A stretch of DNA of 14,425 nt from TH-plancto1 sp031431195 (GCA_031431195.1 JANPCU010000047.1:1-14425), one strand, 5' to 3'; shown: positions 1 to 8,616, counted from the stretch's first letter. The notes: generated by a model not told the origin, from the sequence alone. Translations and numbers: made by a program.

Positions 1-948
1 CGCCAGAACGACCCGCTCGAGACGAAGGAGATCGCCCGTTGGATCCACGGTTATCGCACTGCGGCGCGGTTGCAAGCTCTGGTCCCGGACACGCAATTGA
101 TCAGCGTGTCGGACCGCGAGGGGGACTTGTATGAGATTCTCGTCGAGGCCCGCGATGCCTTGCAGAAGGTCGACTTCCTGATTCGATCGGGCCAGGACCG
201 GCGTCTGCCCGAACGCGATCCGGAGGCCGAGGAAGACACCTGGATCAAGCTGCGTGATCGCCTGGCCGAGGGTGCGGTGCGGACCACGCGTACGGTGGAA
301 CTTACGCGCACGGCGAAACGCGCCGCCCGCTCAGCTGTCGTCGAAGTGCGCGCCAACACGTTCACACTCAAGCCGCCGCACCGCAAGTCGCAGCTCGGCG
401 AAGTGACTATGAATGTGGTCGAGGTCCGCGAGATCGACCCTCCCGCTGACGGCACCGAAGTCCACTGGGTGCTGCCCACCAGCCTGCCTATCACAACCGC
501 CGAGGAGATCCTCCGCGTGATCGATTTCTACGCCGCCCGCTGGACCATCGAGAGCTATTTCCGCGTCCTCAAATCGGGCTGCACCATCGAAGAGCTCCAG
601 CTGGAAACCACGCCGCGCGTGTGGCGTTGTTTCATGCTGTACCGGATCATCGCCTGGCGCGTGTTGCACCTGACCTACCTCGGTCGCGAGTGCCCGGAAC
701 TGCCGTGCGATGTGGTCTTCGCCGACCACGAATGGAAACCGGTCTGGCAGATCGTGAAGAAACAACCCCCGCCGAACACGCCGCCACCCCTCGCCGAATT
801 CGTCCGCGTGCTGGCCACCCTCGGCGGCTACAACCACCGCAAACACGACGGCCCCCCCGGCCCCCAAACCCTCTGGACCGCCCTCCGCCGCATGACCGAC
901 TTCAGCCTCGCCTGGCTCGCCTTCCATGAAGGGGGACCCGTTGTGTAG
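1..948 (+). CDS. IS4-family (Tn5/IS50-like) transposase, 5' end outside window
   Basis: DDE transposase that would cut and join the ends of its own insertion sequence. The frame is open from the first base, so the N-terminal part, including the first catalytic Asp, lies upstream of the window. The second catalytic Asp sits in the motif SDREGD (Asp codon 112-114), equivalent to Tn5 Asp188. The IS4 YREK signature is complete: Tyr at 529-531, Arg at 538-540, Glu at 550-552 and Lys at 571-573, within YAARWTIESYFRVLK. The C-terminal part (LWTALRRMTDFSLAW) resembles the tail of Tn5-type transposases. TTG at 70 is an internal start-like codon, not a true start. The stop codon lies inside the element's right inverted repeat, as expected for a compact IS. 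I see no frameshift in the visible part, so the element could be intact beyond the window edge. Confidence 0.9.
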   Translation, partial: RQNDPLETKEIARWIHGYRTAARLQALVPDTQLISVSDREGDLYEILVEARDALQKVDFLIRSGQDRRLPERDPEAEEDTWIKLRDRLAEGAVRTTRTVELTRTAKRAARSAVVEVRANTFTLKPPHRKSQLGEVTMNVVEVREIDPPADGTEVHWVLPTSLPITTAEEILRVIDFYAARWTIESYFRVLKSGCTIEELQLETTPRVWRCFMLYRIIAWRVLHLTYLGRECPELPCDVVFADHEWKPVWQIVKKQPPPNTPPPLAEFVRVLATLGGYNHRKHDGPPGPQTLWTALRRMTDFSLAWLAFHEGGPVV

Positions 949-957
949 AAAGGTCAG
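941..957 (+). mobile_element. Right terminal inverted repeat of the IS4-family element
   Basis: The sequence TTGTGTAGAAAGGTCAG spans the transposase stop codon (946-948). From memory, it matches the reverse complement of the Tn5 outside end (TTGTGTATAAGAGTCAG) at 14 of 17 positions. This suggests that the IS ends at about 957. The partner left end is outside the window, so neither the inverted repeat pairing nor a target-site duplication can be checked here. Confidence 0.55.
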
Positions 958-993
958 ACGAGGACGTCCGTCGCTCTGCGAGGCATTCCACAC

Positions 994-1015
994 GGACGGA
1001 CAAGGATGTCCGTCC
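994..1015. repeat. Short palindromic repeat (GGACGGACA stem)
   Basis: GGACGGACA (994-1002) and TGTCCGTCC (1007-1015) form a perfect 9-bp stem with a 4-nt AGGA loop, followed by TACGA. A degenerate relative occurs inside the large gene at 4275-4294. I recognise this type of hairpin as a dispersed element common in planctomycete genomes, which is family knowledge from memory. It lies between the IS4 right end and the ISL3 fragment. It has no T-tract, so it is unlikely to be an ordinary terminator. Confidence 0.6.
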
Positions 1016-1033
1016 TACGAAATGTCTTCAGTT

Positions 1034-1061
1034 CTTCCCGAGAGGAGTATATCTCGGGAAG
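1034..1061. repeat. 9-bp inverted repeat at the ISL3 truncation junction
   Basis: CTTCCCGAG (1034-1042) is the exact inverse complement of CTCGGGAAG (1053-1061), with a 10-nt spacer. The right arm encodes the conserved Leu-Gly-Lys of the ISL3 transposase. The left arm lies where recognisable transposase homology stops. It may therefore be a junction scar from the rearrangement that removed the 5' half of the gene, or chance. Confidence 0.4.
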
Positions 1062-1796
1062 CGGCACGGGTTCGTGACGGTGGTGCTGGACCTCGAATCG
1101 AGGGCCATCGTGTCGGCCGTAAAGGGACGCGGCAAGGCGGCTCTGAAGCCGTTCTTTGTCAAGCTGAAACAAGCTCGAGCCAAGATCAAAGCCGTGGCCA
1201 CCGACATGTCCGGCGGCGACATCGCAGCTGTCATGGAACACCTGCCGAAGGCGGCGCTGGTGTTCGATCGCTTCCATGTGGTGAAGCTGATGAACGAGAA
1301 ACTCAGCGACTTGCGGCGCGAGATGTATCACGAGCTGACCGACAAGCAGCATCGCAAAATGTTGAAGGGCACTCGCTACCTGCTCGTGATGAACCCCGAG
1401 AGCCTGAAGCAAAACGAGAAGGTCGACGAGCAGGCCCAGCTGCAGGAGGCGCTGAAGTTGAACGAGTCCTTGTCGGTCGCGTACTACCTCAAAGAAGATC
1501 TCAGGCAGTTCTGGAATCAGAAGTCGAAGCCCGCCGCCGAGAAGTTCCTCGAGGCGTGGTGCCGCCGCGCCGACGCCTCGGGCATCCGCCAAATGCGAGT
1601 TATGGCGAAGACCCTGCGAAGTCATCGCACCGGCCTTTTGAACTGGTACGACCACCCGATCTCGACCGGCCCGCTGGAAGGCATCAACAACAAAATCGGA
1701 GCCCTGCAACGCCGCGCCTACGGCTACCGAAACTACGACCACCTCAAAGAACGAATCCTGACCCTCCACCATGCCAAATACACCCTACAAGGTTAA
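1047..1796 (+). pseudogene. ISL3-family transposase, 5'-truncated
   Basis: C-terminal catalytic part of an ISL3-type DDE transposase. Recognisable homology begins near VYLGKRHGFVTVVLDL. It continues through VATDMSGGD (second catalytic Asp, codon 1203-1205), VFDRFHVVKLMNEKLSDLRR, KGTRYLLVMNPE, YYLKEDLRQFW and HRTGLLNWYDHPISTGPLEG (catalytic Glu, codon 1677-1679), to the end at YTLQG. Full ISL3 transposases are about 400 residues. This one lacks the N-terminal zinc-binding and helix-turn-helix DNA-binding parts and the first catalytic Asp, which normally lies just before the Tyr-Leu-Gly segment. GTG at 1074 is the first usable start and would give 240 residues, but the product could not be a complete transposase. 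I see no internal stop or frameshift in the remaining part. It sits directly downstream of another IS end, consistent with nested insertion and deletion. Confidence 0.85.
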
Positions 1797-1797
1797 A

Positions 1798-1812
1798 ACC
1801 CCGCGAAGGCCA
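1798..1812 (+). mobile_element. Possible right end of the ISL3-family element
   Basis: Two bases after the transposase stop is ACCCCGCGAAGGCCA, whose reverse complement begins with a GGCCTTCGCG-type sequence. Terminal repeats of ISL3 elements often have this flavour and lie immediately after the transposase gene. The left end is missing, so the repeat cannot be paired. The call is tentative. Confidence 0.3.
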
Positions 1813-1840
1813 AACACCCCAAATAGTGCTTTGAACCGGA

Positions 1841-1869
1841 TTGTGCCGCCGATTGCCCCGCCATACGAT
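1841..1869 (+). promoter_or_regulatory. Weak sigma70-like promoter candidate for the large cytochrome protein
   Basis: TTGTGC (1841-1846) and TACGAT (1864-1869) are separated by 17 bp, which is the ideal spacing. They match the consensus hexamers at 3 and 4 of 6 positions. They lie about 55 bp upstream of the ATG at 1924, within the 127-bp gap after the ISL3 fragment. Matches of this quality occur by chance, so this is only a candidate. Confidence 0.22.
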
Positions 1870-1912
1870 CTCGCAGTGATTTACAACGTTCTCTCTTGTG
1901 ATCACTCGACCC

Positions 1913-1917
1913 GAGGA
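1913..1917 (+). promoter_or_regulatory. Shine-Dalgarno site fixing the start at 1924
   Basis: GAGGA, 6 nt before ATG 1924, supports that start. The frame is open further upstream to 1771, but that extension overlaps the end of the ISL3 transposase and precedes the signal peptide, so it is rejected. Confidence 0.6.
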
Positions 1918-1923
1918 CCACTG

Positions 1924-4900
1924 ATGCCACGCACTCTGATTGCCCTCTGCCTGTGCTTGTTTGGCTGGACCTCTTTCGCACTGGCTGTGGACCCGCCGCG
2001 TAAGATCGTGCTGATCGCGGGACCGAAGAGTCACGGGCCGGTGGGGAATGGCATTCATGATTACCCGTGGAGTGTGAAGCTGCTGAAAGTGATGCTCGAC
2101 CACTCGAACATCGCCGAGCAGGTGCGGGTCGAGTATCACCTGGATGGGTGGCCGACCGATCCAGCCACGCTCGATGACGCCGATACAATCATGGTGATCT
2201 CGGATGGGCGGGACGGGGACTTGTATGCGGAAGCTCCGCACATTGCCTCGCCGGTACATCTGGCGCTGGTGCAGAAGCAGATCGATCGCGGCTGTGGGTT
2301 CTGTACGTTTCACTTCTCGACGTTTGCCCCGGACAAGTATGCGACGCAGATCCTGAACTGGTCGGGCGGGTACTTTGATTGGGAGGAGAACGGGCAGAAG
2401 AAGTGGTACTCAGCGATTCAGACTCACGACACGGTGATCGAGATTGCCTCACCGGAGCATGCACTGAGCCGGGGGATCAAGCCGTTCTCGATGAAGGAGG
2501 AGTTCTATTTCAACGTGCGGTTCCAGCCCGAGGGAGCGGACGCAGCGACCGTCAAGACCGCCACGCCACTGCTCTCCGTTCCCGTCCTGCCCGGTCGCGA
2601 GCCAGACGGAAAAATCGTCGCGTGGGCCAAGGAGCGGATCAACGGCGGGCGTGGGTTCGGCACGACCTGCGGGCACTTCTACGCCAACTGGGAAGTCGCG
2701 GAGTTCCGCACCTTGATCCTCAACGCCCTCGCCTGGACCGCGAAAGTCGAAGTCCCCGAGGGCGGCGTCCAGGCCCGCTACTTCACCCATCAAGAAGTCA
2801 CAGCTGCCCTCTCCGGCGTGAAGGGAACCGAGAAGGCGAAGCTCGATGCGGAGCCGATCCGCGTGCTGCTCATCACCGGCAACGAGGCCCACAAGTGGCA
2901 CAACTGGGAGCAGACGACCCCGGTCCTTAAGGCTCAACTCGAACTCGACCCGCGCGTGAAAGTCACCGTCAGCACCGACCCCGAAACGGCCTTCACCAAG
3001 TTGATCCAGATCCAGGACGTGGTCCTGCTCAACAGCTACGCGAACTGGCACGATCCCAAGAGCCTCTCCCCGAAGGCTCAGCAGGAGTTCATGGACTTTC
3101 TCCAGGACGGCGGCGGGCTGGTGGTGGTTCACTTCGCCAACGGGGCGTGGAACGCTTCGTTGCCGATGGCGGGCGAGTCCGACTGGCCGGAGTACCGCCA
3201 GATCGTGCGGCGAGTCTGGAACCACAACGGGAAGGGCGAGGCTCAGAGCGGGCACGATGCGTTCGGGCCGTTCGAGGTCGCCGTCTCCTCGCTGCCGCAT
3301 GAGATCACAGCGGGACTGAAAGGTTTCCCGATCGTCGATGAACTCTACTTCCGCCAGGACGGGACCGACCCGATCGAGCCGCTGATCACCGCTCACTCGA
3401 AAGCGACCAACCGCGATGAGCCGCTGGCGTGGGTCTATACCTACGGCAAGGGGCGGGTGTTCCAGACCTTGCTCGGTCACAGCGAGCGGACCTATGAGGC
3501 GTTCGAGGCCAACGAGATGCTCCGCCGCGCCACGGCGTGGGCTGCGAATCGACAAGTGATGGCATTCACCGCCGATGGGGCACCGCCCGTGCCCAAGGCC
3601 GATCCGCCGAAAGAGGCTGTTGCTCCGGTCCCGAAGCCGACGGGGAAGCTGGTTCTCGCGGAGGGGAAGTTCGCCAAGGCCCTGGATGCCTCGCAGGGCG
3701 GGGCCTACTTCGCGGCACATGCCGAGCATCGCAATGCCACGGTGACGGTCGACTGCTGGACGAAGCTGACCTCGCAGGACGGGTTCAACATCCTCGTCGC
3801 CAGTGAGCCGAAGTCGTCGGCCACGCATTGGGAGATGTACTCGCACGCCGGGGCCGGGCACTTCGCGGTCTTCATGCCGGGTCGCGGCGGCGACTACCGG
3901 ACCGAGATCAACATCGCCGATGGCCAGTGGCACCATGTGTCGATGGCCTTCGAACCCGGCAGGCTCCGCCTGATGGTGGATGGAAAGGTGGCACTCGACA
4001 AACCGCTGCCGCCGTCGAAGCCCGCTGAGGCTGGACCGATCGCCATTGGTCAACTCGTCGAAGGGACGATTGGCTGCGCGGGACTGATCGATGAAGTAAG
4101 GTTCACACGCGGAGTGCGCGAGTTCACGGAAGTCCCGACCGAAGCCCCGCTGCTCGATGAGCGGCAACTGGCGACGACGCTGGGGCTGTGGCACTTCGAC
4201 AAGCTCGCTGATGGACAATCGCCGGACGAGTGCAAGCGGAAGTTGGAGGCGTTCGCCTCTGCTCCCCCGCCCGAGGCAGACAGGAATGTCCGCCCCACCA
4301 GCAATGCTCCAAAGTCCGAACAGAACCACTGGGGCCAAGAGCAGGTGGGGTTCGACTGGACCGAGAAGAACTCGGTCGATGGCCGCTGGCAGGAGTCCGA
4401 GATCGGGCGCTGGCTGGGGAGCATCGTGTCGCTGCCGAACGGTCCGGTGAAGAAAGGTCTGTCTGTTCGAGTCGGTGAGGACCAATCGGCGACCCTGTGC
4501 TACGACACGCAACTCTGCGGACTACGGGCCATCTGGACCGGTGGGTTCCTCAAGTTCGACCCCGCCCGCTACGGCATCATCGCCTCGCCGCAGCCGAACG
4601 GGACACTCCAACTGGCGATCCCCGAAGGGCCAATCTGGGGTGACTCGAAGGTGCAGTTCCGCCGGATGTACTCGCATGACCCTCGCGTCGTGTTGGAGTA
4701 CACGGTTAACGACACCACCGTGCAGGAGTCCCCGTGGCGCGAGGCGGATGGCGTCTTCTCCCGCCAGTTTGAGATTGGACCCGGAGCCAGCCGTATCACC
4801 ATGAAACTGCTCGGAGCCGATCAGGGAAAGGTCATCCCGTCGCCACTCGGGGACTCCCACACACTCCTGCAGACCGAGGGGGCCATTCACCGCCGCGTCG

Positions 4901-7900
4901 TCATCATCCCCGAAGACCACGCGGCCCCCGGATATGGATTGCTGGCCGCGCACGACAACGCTCTCCTCACGATTCCGCCGCGTGAGAAGCCCGTCCGGTT
5001 CAAGTTGCTCTACTCCATCCGCTTTGAGGACGACACACTTGCGGTGACGAAGCTCCTGCCCAGTGTGAAGAGCGAGCCCCTCACCGAGTGGACCAAACCC
5101 GGCCCGGCCCGCTGGACCGAGAAGATCACCACCAAGGGCTCGACCGCTTTTTCGGGGCTGCTGCACCCGTACGTCGTCGACACGCTGAACATCCCGTTCG
5201 ATAACCCCTACAAGGCCCTGTTCTTCACCACCGGTGTCGACTTCCCCGCAGCTGGTCCGGTGCATGACGGCATCGATCCGTTGACGACGGCGTTCGTCTG
5301 TACGGTCCATGGCGATGTGTGGCGAGTCTCTGGCATCGATGGGGAGCTGCGCGAGCTGACCTGGAAGCGGTTTGCGACGGGGCTGTTTCAACCGCTGGGA
5401 CTCAAGGTGTACAAGAATGAGGTACACGTCCTGGGGCGGGACCAGATCACGCGGCTACGCGACCGCGATGGAAACGGCGAGGCGGACGACTACGAGTGCT
5501 TCTCGAATCAGTACGACACCTCATCGGGTGGGCACGACTATGTGACCTGCCTGGAGGCTGACAATGAGGGGCGGTTCTACTTTCTGCATGCCCAGCAGGG
5601 CGCGGTCCGCACCTCGCCCGATGGCCAGTCGATCGAGGTCATCGGCACCGGACTCCGCAACCCGAACGGCATGGGCCTCGGGCCGCAGGGCCAGCTCTCC
5701 GCTTCTCCACAGGAAGGGGAATGGACCCCGGCCACCGGCATCTTCGACATCCAGAAGGGCGACCACTTCGGCTACCCCGGACCGCTCGCTCCGCACAAAC
5801 TCGAACACCCGCTGATCGCCCTGCATGACCCATTGAAGACGATCGGCGTGGAGGCTCCGTTCACCTACATCCCACGCCGCATCGATAACTCCAGCGGCGG
5901 CGAAGTGTGGGTTGACAGCGACCACTGGGGTCTGCCGCGCGGGACGATGCTGCACTTTTCGTACGGCCAATGCACGATGCTGCAGGTGCTGCAAGAGCGA
6001 GTCTCCGGGCCGAATGGCGACTCGGTCCTGCAAGGCGGCACCGTCGCGTTCCCCTTCGTGTTCGACTCGGGAGTTTGTCGCGGCAAGTTCAACCCGCATG
6101 ATGGCCAGCTGTACGTGACCGGTCTGCGCGGGTGGACGACGGCGGCGACGCAGGACGGCTGCCTGCACCGCGTGCGACATACGAAGTCGAACTCGCCGTA
6201 CTTGCCGGATTCAATCAAGACGTACAAGAACGGCTTGGCGGTTCACTTCCCGGGCTTTGTCGGCAACGATCTCGAGGATCAGGGGAACTACCACGTCGAG
6301 GCTTGGAACTACAAGTATTCACAGGTGTACGGGTCCGCCGACTACAAGCTCTCGAACCCGAATGAGCCGGGGCGCGATGAACTGGCCGTGAAGTCGGCGA
6401 CGAGGCTCGACCGCCACACCGTGTTCCTCGAAATCGATGGCCTGCAGCCGTGCTGCCAGCTCACCATTCGCTTCAATTTGCATCTGGAGGTGAAAGAGCC
6501 TCCGACCCGCAATACGATCGCCTACACACTGCATCGCATCCCCGAGGAGGTGATTCCGGAATCGCAGATCGTGCGGCGGATCGCTCCGGGGACGCTGCCG
6601 CAGGAGGTGCTCGACCGGCTGCGACCGGGCCTGTTGGAAGTGCTGTACTTGGGAAAGGCGACCGATCGCCGCGTGGTCCGCATGGGGGCGACTTCGCATC
6701 CGCCGTACACGCCCGCGTCGCCATGGCTGCCGCTGGGACTCACCGCGTATCGCCAGGAGGGATGGCTGAAAGTACACGAGCGCGGGGTCTATCACTTCCG
6801 GATGCAGACGACCGGGTCTGGCCAAGTGCGGATCAACGGGCACCAGGTGACTGACAATCAGAATGTCCTGCCCGCATCGGACCTCGGCGAGGTCGAACTG
6901 CATGCGGGGTACAACGAGATCGTGATTGAGTCCCGCGATCCGGTTCTCTCCAAGCAAAAGCAAGGCATCGGCCATCAGTCTCGCGTGCTGTGGTCGGGAC
7001 CGGACTTCGCCGAGGAGTCGCTCCCGCCCACGCTGCTGTTCCATCTCCCCGACCAACAGCTGCTCACTCGCGAACTGGTGAGTGAAGGTCGCGAGATGAT
7101 TGAGACCATGAAATGTGCGCGGTGCCATGCGCCCCCCGAGGGAGTGCATCCCAAGGACGCTGCGAGGTGGAACTCGATTGAGACCGCTGCCCCGAGTCTG
7201 AAAGGAGTGGCCGCACGGTTGAAGAGCGACTGGGTGTGGGACCATCTGTTGGCCTCAGCCCCGAAGGCCGACGAACCGCTGTCCGACTGGACGGCCACGC
7301 GCCGCAGCATGCCGCAGCTGTTCGATGCTCAGAGGGGAGAAGATCAGCAGGCGGTCGCGGACCTCATGGCGTACCTTGACGAAGGGGGCGAAGCCGTGGC
7401 GGAGCAGGTCCCTCCCGCGGATGAGGCGTTGACCCCGCGCGGGCGTGCGCTGTTCGAGGATCTGGGCTGCATCGCGTGTCATGTGGTCGATCGAAAGGCA
7501 CTGGCCGAAGGACCAGCCGTCGGTCGTACGCGCCGCACTCTCGACCATGTCGGAGACAAGTTTCGGCCCTCGGCGCTGAAGGAGTACCTCAAGTCCCCGA
7601 ACGCTCTACATCCGGCGACCCGCATGCCCGATTTCCATCTTACCGATGACGAAGCCGCAGCTCTGGTGACGCTGCTGCATCATCCCAAGCCGATAAGACG
7701 GTCGGAGATTCGTCCCGTCGGGAATGCCGCCAACGGGGCCAAAGTCTACACCGCGCGCGGCTGCGCAGCGTGTCATGGGACGCGAGAAGGCGAACTCGCC
7801 GAAGTGGCCCGGCGACCCGCACTGTCATTCCGCAATCTCGGGCTGGGGTGCCTCGCCGAGACCGTTCCGGCTGCCGCGCCGCGCTACGTGTTTACCGACC

Positions 7901-8616
7901 GGCAGCGGAAGGCCATCACTAAGTTTCTGGAGAATCCCGGCCTGCCCGACTCACCCGAGGCACTCACCGAACGGACCGAGGCGCTCATCACCCGGCTCAA
8001 CTGTGTCGCCTGTCACACTCGCGATCTCAAAGTCAGCCCCCGCGCGGAACTGATCGCCGAAGAGAGCGTAAGCGGCCTCGCCCCCGACTCACTTCCTCAA
8101 TTGACATGGGCCGGAGAGAAGCTGCACGAGGCGTGGGTGGCCAAGCTGCTCAAGGGGGAACTGCAGGAGCGACCGCGTCCGTGGCTGAAGGCCCGCATGC
8201 CCGCGTTCCCGGCCTATGCCGAGGTGCTGGCCGCCGGGATGGCCGCGCAGCACGGCATCCTCGACAGCAGCGAACCCGCCGGTCCGACTCTCATCCCGGA
8301 CGGACCGAACATCGGTGCCCGGCTGGTCCAGAGAGACACCCTCGATTGCCTTCAGTGCCACGCCATTGGCCACGAGCCGCCGACCGGCGATGCGAAAACT
8401 CTCCTCGCCCCTGGCATCAATTTCACGATCACCCAGGAGCGGATGCGCTACGACTTCTACCGCCAGTGGGTGCTCGACCCGCCCCGCTTCGACATTGGCA
8501 CCCGCATGCCGAAACTCTCCGCCGATGGGAAGACGACCAAGGTTCACCAGATCCTTGATGGTGAGGCCCCAGCCCAGTTCGACGCCATCTGGGAGTTCCT
8601 GCGGGCGGTGGAGTGA
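1924..8616 (+). CDS. Giant secreted ThuA/LamG/propeller protein with five c-type heme sites
   Basis: A 2230-residue exported protein. Residues 1-21 are a signal peptide (MPRTLIALCLCLFGWTSFAL). Approximate domains are: ThuA-like 1 (26-275), ThuA-like 2 (311-548, starting IRVLLITGNEAHKW), a Pro-rich linker, LamG-like (575-760), a DUF6797-like region (830-965), a sugar-dehydrogenase-like beta-propeller (1080-1420) with a calcium-loop-like DRDGNGEADD at 1180-1189, a beta domain (1424-1520), a PA14-like domain (1595-1700) and a cytochrome c region (1715-2230). CxxCH heme sites begin at residues 1731 (CARCH), 1849 (CIACH), 1947 (CAACH), 2027 (CVACH) and 2142 (CLQCH). Met-Pro candidate axial ligands are Met1796, 1901, 2092 and 2195. 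The third heme lacks an obvious one. The likely role is extracytoplasmic oxidation of a carbohydrate-type substrate with electron transfer through the hemes. The substrate is unknown. ThuA belongs to a family linked to trehalose oxidation in rhizobia. The reading frame is intact. Confidence 0.9.
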   Translation: MPRTLIALCLCLFGWTSFALAVDPPRKIVLIAGPKSHGPVGNGIHDYPWSVKLLKVMLDHSNIAEQVRVEYHLDGWPTDPATLDDADTIMVISDGRDGDLYAEAPHIASPVHLALVQKQIDRGCGFCTFHFSTFAPDKYATQILNWSGGYFDWEENGQKKWYSAIQTHDTVIEIASPEHALSRGIKPFSMKEEFYFNVRFQPEGADAATVKTATPLLSVPVLPGREPDGKIVAWAKERINGGRGFGTTCGHFYANWEVAEFRTLILNALAWTAKVEVPEGGVQARYFTHQEVTAALSGVKGTEKAKLDAEPIRVLLITGNEAHKWHNWEQTTPVLKAQLELDPRVKVTVSTDPETAFTKLIQIQDVVLLNSYANWHDPKSLSPKAQQEFMDFLQDGGGLVVVHFANGAWNASLPMAGESDWPEYRQIVRRVWNHNGKGEAQSGHDAFGPFEVAVSSLPHEITAGLKGFPIVDELYFRQDGTDPIEPLITAHSKATNRDEPLAWVYTYGKGRVFQTLLGHSERTYEAFEANEMLRRATAWAANRQVMAFTADGAPPVPKADPPKEAVAPVPKPTGKLVLAEGKFAKALDASQGGAYFAAHAEHRNATVTVDCWTKLTSQDGFNILVASEPKSSATHWEMYSHAGAGHFAVFMPGRGGDYRTEINIADGQWHHVSMAFEPGRLRLMVDGKVALDKPLPPSKPAEAGPIAIGQLVEGTIGCAGLIDEVRFTRGVREFTEVPTEAPLLDERQLATTLGLWHFDKLADGQSPDECKRKLEAFASAPPPEADRNVRPTSNAPKSEQNHWGQEQVGFDWTEKNSVDGRWQESEIGRWLGSIVSLPNGPVKKGLSVRVGEDQSATLCYDTQLCGLRAIWTGGFLKFDPARYGIIASPQPNGTLQLAIPEGPIWGDSKVQFRRMYSHDPRVVLEYTVNDTTVQESPWREADGVFSRQFEIGPGASRITMKLLGADQGKVIPSPLGDSHTLLQTEGAIHRRVVIIPEDHAAPGYGLLAAHDNALLTIPPREKPVRFKLLYSIRFEDDTLAVTKLLPSVKSEPLTEWTKPGPARWTEKITTKGSTAFSGLLHPYVVDTLNIPFDNPYKALFFTTGVDFPAAGPVHDGIDPLTTAFVCTVHGDVWRVSGIDGELRELTWKRFATGLFQPLGLKVYKNEVHVLGRDQITRLRDRDGNGEADDYECFSNQYDTSSGGHDYVTCLEADNEGRFYFLHAQQGAVRTSPDGQSIEVIGTGLRNPNGMGLGPQGQLSASPQEGEWTPATGIFDIQKGDHFGYPGPLAPHKLEHPLIALHDPLKTIGVEAPFTYIPRRIDNSSGGEVWVDSDHWGLPRGTMLHFSYGQCTMLQVLQERVSGPNGDSVLQGGTVAFPFVFDSGVCRGKFNPHDGQLYVTGLRGWTTAATQDGCLHRVRHTKSNSPYLPDSIKTYKNGLAVHFPGFVGNDLEDQGNYHVEAWNYKYSQVYGSADYKLSNPNEPGRDELAVKSATRLDRHTVFLEIDGLQPCCQLTIRFNLHLEVKEPPTRNTIAYTLHRIPEEVIPESQIVRRIAPGTLPQEVLDRLRPGLLEVLYLGKATDRRVVRMGATSHPPYTPASPWLPLGLTAYRQEGWLKVHERGVYHFRMQTTGSGQVRINGHQVTDNQNVLPASDLGEVELHAGYNEIVIESRDPVLSKQKQGIGHQSRVLWSGPDFAEESLPPTLLFHLPDQQLLTRELVSEGREMIETMKCARCHAPPEGVHPKDAARWNSIETAAPSLKGVAARLKSDWVWDHLLASAPKADEPLSDWTATRRSMPQLFDAQRGEDQQAVADLMAYLDEGGEAVAEQVPPADEALTPRGRALFEDLGCIACHVVDRKALAEGPAVGRTRRTLDHVGDKFRPSALKEYLKSPNALHPATRMPDFHLTDDEAAALVTLLHHPKPIRRSEIRPVGNAANGAKVYTARGCAACHGTREGELAEVARRPALSFRNLGLGCLAETVPAAAPRYVFTDRQRKAITKFLENPGLPDSPEALTERTEALITRLNCVACHTRDLKVSPRAELIAEESVSGLAPDSLPQLTWAGEKLHEAWVAKLLKGELQERPRPWLKARMPAFPAYAEVLAAGMAAQHGILDSSEPAGPTLIPDGPNIGARLVQRDTLDCLQCHAIGHEPPTGDAKTLLAPGINFTITQERMRYDFYRQWVLDPPRFDIGTRMPKLSADGKTTKVHQILDGEAPAQFDAIWEFLRAVE
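4275..4294. repeat. Palindromic repeat relic embedded in coding sequence
   Basis: GGCAGACA (4275-4282) and TGTCCGCC (4287-4294) form an 8-bp stem with one G-U-type mismatch and a GGAA loop, followed by CCAC. This resembles the intergenic element at 994-1015. Here it encodes residues 784-793 (EADRNVRPTS), in a low-complexity linker between the LamG-like and DUF6797-like domains. It appears to be an insertion tolerated in frame. Confidence 0.5.

Noticed and set aside
1771..1923. Upstream start for the giant protein
   Set aside because: It overlaps the ISL3 transposase end and precedes a good Shine-Dalgarno site, ATG and signal peptide at 1924.
2449..4512. Long minus-strand open frame of 687 codons opposite the large gene
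   Set aside because: It is antisense to clearly conserved ThuA and LamG coding sequence, and its translation is rich in Arg, Gly, Leu and His without domain features. Long antisense frames are expected in GC-rich genes.
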